In this document: positions 27,134-36,291 of the stretch, one piece after another
How positions within the stretch are numbered: position 1 is the first letter of the stretch
How the letters are laid out: every line of letters starts with the position of its first letter
Assembly: GCA_965200615.1 (NCBI GenBank)
Contig: OZ241377.1
Span: 3,038,001 to 3,102,000 of the forward strand
Reading direction: 5' to 3'
DNA length: 64,000 bases
Origin: Bin5 sp965200615
GTDB lineage: Bacteria > Chloroflexota > Anaerolineae > Caldilineales > Caldilineaceae
Notes under the pieces: model-generated
The model's database searches: none
Told to the model about the DNA's origin: nothing
The model's input: only the letters and a program-made list of their open reading frames with translations
Made by a program: the position numbers and the translations under genes

Positions 27134-28807
27134 ATGAAAGACAGAGTCCATCTTTTCTATGTAGTTACGCTCTTCCTGGTCGCTGCTCTGGCAATATCGG
27201 CCTGCGCGGCGCCGGCTGCCCCGGCTGACTCCGGAAGCGCGGCCATGGCGGATGAGGGAGAGGCGATGGAAGGCAGGCCGCTGCCTGACGACGCCGCTGA
27301 AGAGCAGGTTATTCGCTATGTGACCCGTGATCTCAGCCGGCTCAACCCGGCATCAGAATCCGGATTTGGCCGCCCCTGGATCTCCCATATGTGGATGCCC
27401 TTCTTCCTGCGAGACCGCAACCACGATCTGCACCCCTGGCTTGCGACCGACTGGGAAGTGAACGACGACAACACGGTCTACACGATCCACATCAATCCCG
27501 ACGCCACCTGGTCGGACGGCTCCCCCGTTGTGGCGCAGGAGGCGATAGATTTCTGGTCATGGGCGCTCAGCCCCAATTGCATCAGCTGCTGGACCTACCT
27601 GCGGCTCGGCGTGGTTGAGGGGGCACAGGCCGTCATTGACGGAGAGGCCGACACGATTTCCGGCTTGACCGCCATCGATGACAAGACACTTCAGATTACG
27701 CTCTCCGATCCGAGCCCGACCTTTATGGCCAGCATGGCCCACTACAACACCGGCTTCGTCAAGATGGAGGACGTGAACGCCGACGAGTTCGCGGCCGATG
27801 CCGATACGCGCGTCAACGGCCCATTCAAGATCAAGGTCTGGGACCTGGATGAACGCGAGTATGAGATCGTGCAGAACCCCAACTGGTGGGGGGATAAGAA
27901 GCCCTATATCGAGCGCATCGTTGCCCAGTGGTCCAACGACGAGAACATCACCTACATTATGTGGCAGGATGGGGAGGCCGACATCGCCCACTGGTTCACC
28001 AACATCCGCGAACCGCTGCGCGCCGAGAATCCCGACCTCTTCGTACTCATCCCGTACGCCACCAACTTCTACTTCGCTCTCCATGGCAGCAAGCCGCCCA
28101 TGGATGATATCAATGTGCGGCGAGCATTGCTCCATGCAGTCGATTGGGATCTGGCCATCAGCGCCGCCTACGAAGGCTCCCGCGATGATCGCGTGATGAA
28201 GACTCACTTCACGCCCGAGTTACCGTGCTTCGTAGCCGACAACTGGCCGGACTTTGGATATGATCCGGAATTGGCCAAGCAGGAACTGGCTGCGTCCAAG
28301 TATGGCGGCCCGGAAGACCTGCCCAAGATCCGCATCTCCAGCGGCGGCCAGTCGCCCAACTACCTGCGCACCGCTGAGATCATGGCGGAACAGTGGAAGA
28401 ACGTATTGGGTATCACCGACGTCGAGATCCGGCCAGGCTGGAGCGATGCCTGGGGTCAGGAAGCTGACCTCATCAATGTCCAGCGCAACAGCTGGGGCGC
28501 CACGATTCCCGACCCTGCCGCCATGATCACCGGCCTGTGGAAGTACTACAAGGCGCCGCACGATGTTGGCCTGGTGGATGATGAGTTGGACGCCATGATG
28601 GCCGAGCTTCTTACGCTCGATCCCGCCAGCGCTGATTACTGCGACAAGGTCTCGGCAGCTGAAAAGCGGCTACTCAGCCACTACTACTTCCTGCCCATGA
28701 TCTGGGATCTGTACGAATATGTCGTGCAGCCTTACGTCAAGAACTTCGATGCCAACGTCGACAACAACTGGTCTACGTTGCTCGATATCTACGTCGCGGA
28801 GCACTAA
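27134..28807 (+). CDS. ABC transporter substrate-binding lipoprotein C2 (second of triplet)
   Basis: A 557-residue SBP_bac_5 protein counted from ATG 27134, which has GGAGG nine bases upstream; a TTG three codons earlier is less likely. The lipobox is ISAC with Cys24. It keeps the triplet blocks RPLPDDAAEEQVIRYV, QNPNWWGDKKPYIERI, VRRALLHAVDWDLAIS and SKYGGPEDLPKIRIS. It differs most in the segment around residue 155 (CISCWTYLRLG) and near the C-terminus, where ligand contacts may lie. This suggests related but distinct ligands for the three paralogues. Confidence 0.93.
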   Translation: MKDRVHLFYVVTLFLVAALAISACAAPAAPADSGSAAMADEGEAMEGRPLPDDAAEEQVIRYVTRDLSRLNPASESGFGRPWISHMWMPFFLRDRNHDLHPWLATDWEVNDDNTVYTIHINPDATWSDGSPVVAQEAIDFWSWALSPNCISCWTYLRLGVVEGAQAVIDGEADTISGLTAIDDKTLQITLSDPSPTFMASMAHYNTGFVKMEDVNADEFAADADTRVNGPFKIKVWDLDEREYEIVQNPNWWGDKKPYIERIVAQWSNDENITYIMWQDGEADIAHWFTNIREPLRAENPDLFVLIPYATNFYFALHGSKPPMDDINVRRALLHAVDWDLAISAAYEGSRDDRVMKTHFTPELPCFVADNWPDFGYDPELAKQELAASKYGGPEDLPKIRISSGGQSPNYLRTAEIMAEQWKNVLGITDVEIRPGWSDAWGQEADLINVQRNSWGATIPDPAAMITGLWKYYKAPHDVGLVDDELDAMMAELLTLDPASADYCDKVSAAEKRLLSHYYFLPMIWDLYEYVVQPYVKNFDANVDNNWSTLLDIYVAEH

Positions 28808-28821
28808 TTCGAAGCTGAAAT

Positions 28822-28859
28822 AAGAGGGGTGGGAAGCAGTTGGCATTTCCACCCCTCTT
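28822..28859 (+). promoter_or_regulatory. Stem-loop after binding-protein gene C2
   Basis: AAGAGGGGTGGGAA (28822-28835) and TTTCCACCCCTCTT (28846-28859) form a 14-bp stem with a single G-T wobble and a 10-base loop. It starts 14 bases after the stop. No T-run follows. Confidence 0.75.
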
Positions 28860-28912
28860 CGATTGCCAGCAGTATTGCGCTTTGACTTGTAGAGGATTGG
28901 AGGACAATAATC

Positions 28913-30601
28913 ATGAAAGGCAGATTGCGGCCATGCCTATACGCTTCACTGCTGCTCGTTCTGGCGTTGATCGTTGCGGCCTGTGCGCCGGCCGGGCCGG
29001 CCGCGTCAGACTCTGGCGGGGCCATGGCCGAAGACGGGGGAGAGATGGCCGCACGGCCTCTGCCGGACGATGCCGCGGAGGAGCAAGTGATCCGGTACGT
29101 GACTCGCAACTTCAGTCGCATGAATCCGGCCTCGGAAGGCGGCTTTGGCAGGCCTTTCGTCTCGCACATTTGGATGACTCTCTTCCTGCGAGACTATGAG
29201 CACCATCCGCAACCCTGGCTGGCCACCGGCTATGACGTCAGCGACGACGGCCTGACATACACGATCCACATTCACCCCGACGCCATCTGGTCAGACGGTT
29301 CGGCGGTCACGGCCCAGGATGTGAAGGTCTATTGGGAGTATGCGGTCAGTCCTGAATGTATTGGCTGCCGCATGTTTAACTACAGCGCCATCAAACTGAT
29401 CGAAGGCATCCAGCCGGTCGTTGACGGCGAAGCGGACGAGATTTCAGGCCTGGTGGCGGTCGATGACAAGACGCTGGAGATCACGCTGGTCGCCTCGAAG
29501 CCGATTCTGATCGACACGCTGGCGAACTACAATACCGCGATCGTCAAGTTGGAGGACATACTTGAGGGGGGCGAGATGTGGGCCGCCGACGGCGCCGCGC
29601 GTGTGAACGGTCCCTTCAAGGTCAAAGTCTGGGATCCGGACACGCAGGAGTATGAAGTAGAGCAGAACCCGATGTGGTGGGGCGACAGAAAGCCCTACAT
29701 CGAGCGGATCATTGGCCAGGCGTCGGCAGACGAGAATGTCTCCTTCATCATGTGGCAGAACGATGAGGTAGACATCGCGCACTGGCTCACCAACATCCGC
29801 GAGCCGCTGCGGGCCGAAAACCCGGAGAGCTTCACTCTGATCCCGTACGCCACCAACTTCTTCTACACGTTGAACACGTCTCTGCCTCCGTTCGATGACA
29901 TCAATGTGCGGCGGGCACTGGTGCACGCGGTAGACTGGGATCTGGCGATCGACGCGGCTTGGGAAGGGGCGCGCAGTGACCGGGTCATGAAGACCCATCT
30001 CACGCCGGAGATCCAGTGCTACAGGGCGGACAACTGGCCGGATTTCGGCTACAATCCCGAACTGGCTAAAGAGGAGCTGGCCGCCTCCAAGTATGGAGGG
30101 CCGGAAGACCTGCCAAAGATCCGCATTACGACGAACGGCCAGTCGCCCAATTATATCCGAACGGCCGAAATCATGATGGAGATGTGGAAGAACAACCTGG
30201 GCATCACGAATGTCGAGATGCGCCCAGGCCGCATCGACGCTTGGGGCCAGGAGGGTGAGCAGGTACAGGTGTTGCGACGCAGCTCCGGCGCTGTTATTCC
30301 GGACTCCTCGGAATGGATGAACGGCTTCTATCAGCGCCTGGGCGATCCGGCCAGACAGATCAATATCGTGGATGAAGAGTTGGGCGCGCTCGTGGACGAG
30401 ATGGCGCTCTACTCCTCAGCTGATCCTGAATACTGTGACTTCGTGCAGGAGGTCGAGTCGCGTATTCTGGGGCACTACTATCTGCTCCCCATGATCTGGG
30501 ATCTGTACGAATACAACACGAAGCCCTGGATCATCGGCTTTGATACGAACGTGGACAACAACTGGACCTCGCTGCTTGACATGTATGTTGCGAAGCGTTA
30601 G
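28913..30601 (+). CDS. ABC transporter substrate-binding lipoprotein C3 (third of triplet)
   Basis: A 562-residue SBP_bac_5 protein with lipobox VAAC (Cys24) and GGAGG nine bases before the ATG. It shares the triplet blocks (RPLPDDAAEEQVIRYVTRNF, GGFGRPFVSH, VRRALVHAVDWDLAID, KYGGPEDLPKIRIT). Its middle segment is slightly longer than in C1 and C2 (LEDILEGGEMWAADG), which explains the four to five extra residues. It is nearest to the permease genes and may be the primary partner, with C1 and C2 as extra receptors. Confidence 0.93.
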   Translation: MKGRLRPCLYASLLLVLALIVAACAPAGPAASDSGGAMAEDGGEMAARPLPDDAAEEQVIRYVTRNFSRMNPASEGGFGRPFVSHIWMTLFLRDYEHHPQPWLATGYDVSDDGLTYTIHIHPDAIWSDGSAVTAQDVKVYWEYAVSPECIGCRMFNYSAIKLIEGIQPVVDGEADEISGLVAVDDKTLEITLVASKPILIDTLANYNTAIVKLEDILEGGEMWAADGAARVNGPFKVKVWDPDTQEYEVEQNPMWWGDRKPYIERIIGQASADENVSFIMWQNDEVDIAHWLTNIREPLRAENPESFTLIPYATNFFYTLNTSLPPFDDINVRRALVHAVDWDLAIDAAWEGARSDRVMKTHLTPEIQCYRADNWPDFGYNPELAKEELAASKYGGPEDLPKIRITTNGQSPNYIRTAEIMMEMWKNNLGITNVEMRPGRIDAWGQEGEQVQVLRRSSGAVIPDSSEWMNGFYQRLGDPARQINIVDEELGALVDEMALYSSADPEYCDFVQEVESRILGHYYLLPMIWDLYEYNTKPWIIGFDTNVDNNWTSLLDMYVAKR

Positions 30602-30619
30602 CCGTTGACAGGACTTGAG

Positions 30620-30666
30620 TTGAGCTATCGCTGCCCTGCAGTGGAGTCCCGGCAGCGATAGCTCAA
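30620..30666 (+). promoter_or_regulatory. Perfect 16-bp stem-loop after binding-protein gene C3
   Basis: TTGAGCTATCGCTGCC (30620-30635) is exactly reverse-complementary to 30651-30666 with a 15-base loop. It lies between the last binding protein of the triplet and the permease pair and has no T-run. Confidence 0.78.
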
Positions 30667-30695
30667 ACTGTTTTGCATCCCTGAGGAGATGCAGC

Positions 30696-31646
30696 ATGTT
30701 CTTCTATACCCTGAAGCGCCTGGCAATCGCCATCCCCACATTCATCGCGGTCCTCCTCATCACCTTCACGCTTACTGTGATCAGTCCATTCGATCCGGTG
30801 GCGATGATGATGACCCAGTTCGAGGGAACGCTCGACACGCTCGCCAAGGAGGAGGTCATAGAGAGAATTCGGGACCAGTACGGTTTGAACGATTCCTACT
30901 GGGTCCAGTTTACACGCTGGATTGGGCGTCTGTCGCAGGGAGACCTGGGCATCTCTATCAACGGCCAGCGTAATGTGCTGCGCATGATCGTGAAGACCTT
31001 TCCCATCTCGTTCCAATTGGGGCTCGCGGGGGCTGTGGTAACCACCATTTTGGGAATTCCGCTGGGCTGTATTGCGGCTCTCAAACAGAATACCTGGTTG
31101 GACTATACGATCGTAGGCGGCACACTCGGCTTTCGGACCGTGCCGGTCTTTGTGCTTGCGCCGTTGCTTCTGGTCCTATTTGTCCTCGTGCTCGATATAA
31201 TGAGGGTGCCGCGCGGCTGGGACGGACTGTTTCAGTCGAAGGTGATTCTCCCGGTCTTCATTCTTGCATTGGGGCCCCTGCCGGTTGTTGTTCGGCAGAC
31301 GCGGGCCGCCGTCCTGGAAGTCTTCTCGATGGACTATGTGCGAACCGCCAAGATGAAGGGACTGCATATGTGGCGCATTATTCTTCGCCACATCCTGCGC
31401 AACGCGCTGATTCCGGTTGTAACCACGCTGGGCTTCATCGCCGAAGGGTTGATCGTTGGCAGTATTTTCCTCGACAGCATCTTTGCCATACCTGGTTTTG
31501 GGGGCGTGGCAGAGGCCGGTTTTCGCGGATTTGACTACCCGGTCATTATGGGCGTTACTATGGTCAGCGCCATTATGATCATTCTCACAAACCTTATCGT
31601 CGACCTGGTCTATCCCTTCCTCGACCCCCGCATCAAGATTGAATAG
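30696..31646 (+). CDS. ABC transporter permease, DppB type (module C)
   Basis: A 316-residue BPD_transp_1 permease. GAGGAG precedes ATG 30696 by about 8 bases. The EAA loop is intact (DYVRTAKMKGLHMWRII then RHILRNALIP). Compared with modules A, B and D it has a distinct segment, LDIMRVPRGWDGLF, which also appears in module E as LDVMNVPYGWKGIT. Modules C and E therefore form one subfamily. C-terminus VYPFLDPRIKIE. Confidence 0.92.
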   Translation: MFFYTLKRLAIAIPTFIAVLLITFTLTVISPFDPVAMMMTQFEGTLDTLAKEEVIERIRDQYGLNDSYWVQFTRWIGRLSQGDLGISINGQRNVLRMIVKTFPISFQLGLAGAVVTTILGIPLGCIAALKQNTWLDYTIVGGTLGFRTVPVFVLAPLLLVLFVLVLDIMRVPRGWDGLFQSKVILPVFILALGPLPVVVRQTRAAVLEVFSMDYVRTAKMKGLHMWRIILRHILRNALIPVVTTLGFIAEGLIVGSIFLDSIFAIPGFGGVAEAGFRGFDYPVIMGVTMVSAIMIILTNLIVDLVYPFLDPRIKIE

Positions 31647-31731
31647 ACACGTCTGCGCGTTTTGCACGCGGGCAGCCGGGTCCCATACACCGCCGATGCC
31701 GCCTTATTGGGTATCTCAGGAACACGATTAG

Positions 31732-32724
31732 ATGAGCGAAAGCAGCGAGACGGTTTCGAACGAGAGTTTGGGTGAGGAGCTGGCCGGCGAAGGCGCCGTC
31801 CAGACGCGGTCGCTCTGGAAGGATGCCGTGGGACGGCTCCTGCGCAATCGTCTCTCCGTGATCGGCCTCATTATCACTGTGTTTCTGCTGATCGGCGCCC
31901 TATTTGGACCCTACATCGCCCCTTATTCCTATACCGAGCAGGACCTGCTGAACGTAGCCAAGATGCCCAGCCCCGACCACTGGCTCGGAACCGACGAGAT
32001 CGGTAGGGACCTGTTCAGCCGTGTGCTCTGGGGCGCCCGCACCGCTACACTCGTCGCCATCTTCACCACCTTTATCAGCGTGATCATCGGCGTCATTGTC
32101 GGCGCCATCGCCGGCTACGGCGGTGCGCTGGCCGACAACATCACCGGGCGCATCATCGACATCGTGATGTCCGTTCCCGGCCTGCTCCTGGCGGCTCTGA
32201 TCGCTGTTTCGATCAAGGAGCCGGTTGTATCGTGGGCAGAGAACATCTACGATACAACCGGCTTCCCTCTTTTTGCGGATACGACCTGGCTCGATCTTCT
32301 GGTCGTCTTTGGAGGGTTGGCCTTTGTCTCCTGGCCCGGCTATGCCCGCTTGATCCGCGGCCAGATCTTCTCCCTGCGCGAGGAGCAGTACATTGAGGCG
32401 GCCAAGTCGGTAGGCGTCTCGGAACTGAAGATCGCGCTGCGGCACCTTTTGCCCAATGCGATCGGACCGGTCATCGTTACCTTGACTTTCAGCTTCTCCA
32501 GCGCAATGGTTCTTGAATCTTCGCTCAGCTACCTGGGTATCGGCGTTCAGCCGCCCCAGGCCAGTTGGGGCAACATGATCGCCTCCAACATCGGCAGCTG
32601 GTCCTACCGTCCCTGGCTGGTGGCTGTGCCGGCGTTGACGTTGGCGATCGTCACGCTGGGCATCAATTTTCTGGGCGACGGCCTCAACGACGCCCTCAAT
32701 CCAAGATCGAAGCGCTCGATCTGA
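31732..32724 (+). CDS. ABC transporter permease, DppC type, long form (module C)
   Basis: A 330-residue BPD_transp_1 permease with a 40-residue acidic N-terminal extension, LGTDEIGRDLFSRV, EAA loop EAAKSVGVSELKIALRH and SSLSYLGIGVQPPQASWG. It carries an insertion of about 30 residues after the third membrane segment (EPVVSWAENIYDTTG), missing in modules A, B and D but present in E. It lies 85 bases after the DppB-type gene. Confidence 0.92.
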   Translation: MSESSETVSNESLGEELAGEGAVQTRSLWKDAVGRLLRNRLSVIGLIITVFLLIGALFGPYIAPYSYTEQDLLNVAKMPSPDHWLGTDEIGRDLFSRVLWGARTATLVAIFTTFISVIIGVIVGAIAGYGGALADNITGRIIDIVMSVPGLLLAALIAVSIKEPVVSWAENIYDTTGFPLFADTTWLDLLVVFGGLAFVSWPGYARLIRGQIFSLREEQYIEAAKSVGVSELKIALRHLLPNAIGPVIVTLTFSFSSAMVLESSLSYLGIGVQPPQASWGNMIASNIGSWSYRPWLVAVPALTLAIVTLGINFLGDGLNDALNPRSKRSI

Positions 32725-32871
32725 CCGGTACTGATTCTGATCAAAACTGCGCGCAGGAGGCGGGGCCGTGATGGGAAACCTGCCTGAACTCCGATAGTTG
32801 CAAATCTCCCAAACTTCAAGGCCAAGAGAACCCCAAAGACAAGCAAAGACACAGTACGACAAGGAGTTACC

Positions 32872-33900
32872 ATGTCAGAGGAAAAGCTGCGCGCGGCCGT
32901 CATTGGAGGCGGACTGGGCGGTTCCCACGGTTATGCTTATGCGCGTGCGCCAGAGTACGAGCTGGTGGCCATCTGCGACCTCAATCCCGACGTTTTTCCG
33001 CGCTTCTTTGAGAGAGCCGAACTTCCCCCCGACAGCATCAAGCAGTATACCGACTACCATGAAATGTTCGCGGCGGAGCGGCTGGACGTTGTCAGCGTTG
33101 CGACACCGGACCACTTGCACACGGACCCGGTCTGTGATGCCTCGAACGCCGGCATCCGCGGCGTGATCTGTGAAAAGCCATTGACGACAACGATCAAGGA
33201 CGCCGACCGTATTATCGAAACGATCGAAGCCAACGGAACCAAGCTGTCGGTGGACCACTCGCGCAGCTGGGTACCCTCCTTTCAGGCCGTAAAGAAGGCT
33301 GTCCTCGACGGTGAGATTGGCGGCCTGACTCGCATCGTGGCCCACATGGGCGGTCGCCGTTCGATGCTCTTCCGCAACGGCACGCACCTGATCGACGGCG
33401 TCTGCTTCTTCGCCAACGCTTCGCCGGTCTGGGTGATCGCTGCGCATGAGCAGGGCTTTGAGGAATACGGCCCGGTCTACGATGGCAAAGGGGGCAAGGA
33501 TCCGCAATATGATCCCGGTTCGACAATCATTATTGAATTCGCAAATGGCGTACGCGGGATTGTAAACAGCGCCAAGTTGACGCCCCAGCTGTTTGAGTAT
33601 GATTTGCAGGGCCCGAACGGCCGCTATTGGCTCACCGACAAGCATTGTACGGCCTGGAAAACTGAGGAGCGCGAGGGGAGTCCCGTTCAGGTAACGCCTC
33701 CTGAAGGGGGGAGCTACACCAGTTCGCTCGGCGCTATCCTGATCCCGGCAGTTCAGGAAATGGCCCAGATGGTCTTGCATGACGGCCCCAGCAGTTCCCC
33801 CGCCTACCGAGGCAGGGACACGCTGGAAATCATGCTGGCGGCCTTAATCTCACAGACCAAGGGCAGCGCGAAGATCGAACTGCCGCTGCCCCGCGAATGA
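32872..33900 (+). CDS. Gfo/Idh/MocA-family NAD(P)-dependent dehydrogenase
   Basis: A 342-residue oxidoreductase. The Rossmann motif is AAVIGGGLGGSHG (residues 8-20), with Asp36 ending the second strand (ICDLNPD), which suggests NAD over NADP. The catalytic motif is E101-K102-P103 and the second-domain His is H172 in NGTHLIDG; both are intact. AAGGAG precedes the ATG. Typical substrates are inositols, sugars or sugar acids. It lies 148 bases after the module C permease and 11 bases before a second family member. Confidence 0.88.
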   Translation: MSEEKLRAAVIGGGLGGSHGYAYARAPEYELVAICDLNPDVFPRFFERAELPPDSIKQYTDYHEMFAAERLDVVSVATPDHLHTDPVCDASNAGIRGVICEKPLTTTIKDADRIIETIEANGTKLSVDHSRSWVPSFQAVKKAVLDGEIGGLTRIVAHMGGRRSMLFRNGTHLIDGVCFFANASPVWVIAAHEQGFEEYGPVYDGKGGKDPQYDPGSTIIIEFANGVRGIVNSAKLTPQLFEYDLQGPNGRYWLTDKHCTAWKTEEREGSPVQVTPPEGGSYTSSLGAILIPAVQEMAQMVLHDGPSSSPAYRGRDTLEIMLAALISQTKGSAKIELPLPRE

Positions 33901-33911
33901 GGTAGCTGACG

Positions 33912-35012
33912 ATGTCAAGAGACAGACAGCTGGTCGTAGGCGCCATTTCGTCCCACGGACATGAACTCGGTCACGTCAGCGTCCTCGAACAGTTGGAGGA
34001 GGTTGGGTCGATCTACGTCTGCGCCGCCTCGGACCTGGTTGACGTGGAGGACCTGGCGGGCGAGTCGGCGCGGGTGGCCGGCAAGTATACCAGCGTCGAT
34101 GCGCTGCTGGAACGAACCGACCTGGATGCCGTGATCATGTGCGCACGGCCCGATCACGCCCCTCCGATCATGGAAAAGGTGGTAAGCGCCGGTCTGCCGG
34201 TTCTTTACGACAAGCCCGCCTCTACCAGGTCTGACGACTTGAGAAGGGTCGCCGAGCTCGCTCGGCGAAAGGGCCTCACCGCCGGGGCCATGCTCCAGTG
34301 GCGCTATCACCCGATGACGCTCAGCCTCAAGCGCGCCCTGGCCAAAGGCGCTCTCGGCGACGTAATGACCATCGAAGGCAAGATGCTGAACGGGTTGCTG
34401 CAGTACCGGGACACCTCTACCTATTCATTCGATCCGGAAAAGGCGGGACATGGCATTCTTTCCTGGCTCGGCTGCCACTGTCTCGATCTTGTCCTCTATC
34501 TGATGGAGGAGAGAGTGGTCGAGGTAATGGCCATGGTAGGCAACCTCAACCCGGAGAAAGTCGCTGTCGAGGATACAGGGTTCCTGATCCTGAAGTTCGA
34601 GAGCGGCCGCATGGGTACCTTCCAGGCAGGGTACCACCTGCGGGGCGGGAAGGCCACCTACGACTTCTACATTGGCATGCGCGGGACAGAAGGATTCGCA
34701 ATCCTGCCGTATCTTGAACCCCAGGAGGAAACGTCGGGCGGCAGCGTAGTCGAGCAAACTGCCACCTACTCACTTTTCAGCGAAGCGCGCGGCTGGAATA
34801 CGGGCGGCGTGCGCAAGGAGCGATTTGCGATTCCCCACTCGCCGGTCTACGGTGGCGTCATGGCGGAAGAGCTTTTCCGTGACTTCTTTGACGCTGCGCA
34901 GAGCGGCGCGCCGGCGCCGGCGCCTATTGAGGATTCGGTGCATATGCTGGAGATCATCGAGGCGGCCAAGGAGTCCTCGGCCACGGGCCGAGCCGTGAGC
35001 ATTGCGGCGTAA
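33912..35012 (+). CDS. Gfo/Idh/MocA-family oxidoreductase
   Basis: A 366-residue member of the same family. The N-terminal Rossmann glycines are poorly kept (VVGAISSHGHELG), but the catalytic motif D100-K101-P102 and the second-domain His in WLGCHCLDLVLYL are present. A D-K-P variant of E-K-P is known in the family. Substrate unknown. It begins 11 bases after the previous dehydrogenase and ends 20 bases before the next gene, so the three are probably one transcript. Confidence 0.85.
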   Translation: MSRDRQLVVGAISSHGHELGHVSVLEQLEEVGSIYVCAASDLVDVEDLAGESARVAGKYTSVDALLERTDLDAVIMCARPDHAPPIMEKVVSAGLPVLYDKPASTRSDDLRRVAELARRKGLTAGAMLQWRYHPMTLSLKRALAKGALGDVMTIEGKMLNGLLQYRDTSTYSFDPEKAGHGILSWLGCHCLDLVLYLMEERVVEVMAMVGNLNPEKVAVEDTGFLILKFESGRMGTFQAGYHLRGGKATYDFYIGMRGTEGFAILPYLEPQEETSGGSVVEQTATYSLFSEARGWNTGGVRKERFAIPHSPVYGGVMAEELFRDFFDAAQSGAPAPAPIEDSVHMLEIIEAAKESSATGRAVSIAA

Positions 35013-35032
35013 CTGTTCAAGGGCAAAGCAAG

Positions 35033-35761
35033 TTGAGCAAATCCACCTACCACGAGAAATTTGAGGATGGAGCGGGCGGCTGGATAGCCTGGTTGGGGCC
35101 GGGCCGGCCGGCGCCGGCCGTCATTGAAGGCGGAGCGCTGGTTTCGCGCAGCCCCTGGGGCATCGATTCCAATCACGCGCCGCCCGGAGGCGGCTACCTT
35201 CATCTCCTGTTCATTCTGCACACGGCCCACCAGGACAATCCCGGCGAGAGCTATGCGCCGCTTCTGGGCGGGAACCGCTTTATCGACGGCGGCTACCCGC
35301 GCGATTTCCGCAACGCCCGCCTGACCCTGCGGCTGAAAGGCAGTGTCGATCTGCAAGGCGCTGAACTGAGGCTGCACTGCCAGTCGCGGGTGGAGGACAA
35401 AGCGATAAACTTTGTACTGACTTCGCAATCCTTTGCGGTGACGCCGGACTGGTCGGAGCAGACGATAACGCTGGCGCCGGACCCGGAGCAGTGGCTCTGT
35501 CTGGGCGCCCGCCATGATCTGACTGACGTGTACGGCTGGGGCGGTATTGACAGCGTCCTGCGAGATGTCAATATCGACATCATCCTCCTGTTGCATCCGC
35601 TGAAAATCGTGCCGCTGAGTCCGCAGCAAGGCGGTCCTCATTCGCGACGCGCGGAAGTGGATTACGGGGTGGACAGAAGGTATCTTCCATCCGGAGAGAT
35701 CAGGTTGGGCGAAGTTCAGGTCGTATTCAGCGACTCATCAGCGCAGTCGATTCACCGGTAA
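35033..35761 (+). CDS. Unrecognised 242-aa protein, possibly a beta-sandwich carbohydrate-binding fold
   Basis: Starts with TTG 35033, with AAGGG about 9 bases upstream. The opening YHEKFEDGAGGWIAW and alternating strands with many Trp, Gly and Asp residues resemble concanavalin/LamG or CBM-type beta-sandwiches. No signal peptide or membrane segment is visible, which is odd for a carbohydrate-binding module. It follows the two dehydrogenases of module C and closes that region. I cannot name a function. Confidence 0.5.
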   Translation: MSKSTYHEKFEDGAGGWIAWLGPGRPAPAVIEGGALVSRSPWGIDSNHAPPGGGYLHLLFILHTAHQDNPGESYAPLLGGNRFIDGGYPRDFRNARLTLRLKGSVDLQGAELRLHCQSRVEDKAINFVLTSQSFAVTPDWSEQTITLAPDPEQWLCLGARHDLTDVYGWGGIDSVLRDVNIDIILLLHPLKIVPLSPQQGGPHSRRAEVDYGVDRRYLPSGEIRLGEVQVVFSDSSAQSIHR

Positions 35762-35865
35762 GGCAGTTTGAGCACATTCCTGCATAGTGTGATGACAGTC
35801 CTGGAGAGTTGCGCTGTCAGATTTTCAATTGTAAGTAGGGCAGGACGCCTCAGGGGGATTACCAA

Positions 35866-35894
35866 TTGTGATTGCATTGCAATCATGCTATGAT
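35866..35894 (+). promoter_or_regulatory. Promoter of the decayed FitAB-like locus
   Basis: TTGTGA (35866-35871) and TATGAT (35889-35894) are 17 bases apart, 29 bases before the antitoxin start codon. The spacer contains an inverted repeat, as expected for an autorepressed toxin-antitoxin promoter. Confidence 0.6.
35869..35885 (+). promoter_or_regulatory. Inverted-repeat operator inside the toxin-antitoxin promoter
   Basis: TGATTGC (35869-35875), a 3-base centre, and GCAATCA (35879-35885) form a perfect inverted repeat lying between the -35 and -10 boxes. Ribbon-helix-helix antitoxins of the FitA type bind such repeats to repress their own operon. Confidence 0.5.
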
Positions 35895-35923
35895 CCTTTG
35901 ATATTGCATACGGGGGTGAAATC

Positions 35924-36194
35924 ATGGTCAGCATAACGGTGCGTAGCCTAGACGAAGATCTGAAGAGGCGGCTACGAATCAGAGCAGCTGAGAACGGCCG
36001 CTCCATGGAGCAAGAGGCCCGTGAAATTCTGCGCGCGGCGCTGGATAAGGAGGCTGCTCCAGCCAGGAATCTCGGATCGACGATCCATAAGTTGTTTTAA
36101 GCCCTTCGGACATACAGAGTTGGATATCCCTCCAAGGGAAGCGATGCGTGAATTCCTGCCTTTTGATGAAACCCTGGACGATGTTCGTTCTTGA
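35924..36194 (+). pseudogene. FitA-like ribbon-helix-helix antitoxin, frameshifted
   Basis: From ATG 35924 (GGGGGTG upstream) the frame encodes MVSITVRSLDEDLKRRLRIR and a classic FitA ribbon-helix-helix, then stops at 36098 after 58 residues. Skipping one T in the GTTTTAA at that point restores the usual FitA C-terminus (KPFGHTELDIPPREAMREF and on) to a stop at 36192-36194, giving 89 residues and the normal overlap with the toxin start. The shortened product would keep DNA binding but lose the toxin-neutralising tail. A sequencing error is possible, yet the toxin is broken as well. Confidence 0.7.
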
Positions 36195-36291
36195 TACCAA
36201 CGTCATCTCGGAGCTTATGCGCGACAGCCCGCACTCAGAGGTCCTGGGATGGCTTGACAATCAACTTACGAGCGGTCTGGGGGATCATTGA
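36181..36291 (+). pseudogene. FitB/VapC-like PIN-domain toxin, truncated
   Basis: ATG 36181 opens MFVLDTNVISELMRDSP, the standard first strand and helix of FitB/VapC toxins with Asp5 and Glu11 of the acidic site. After WLDNQ the frame ends at residue 36, and no later PIN segments are found downstream in any frame. Normal length is about 140 residues, so this is a remnant without RNase activity. Confidence 0.7.
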
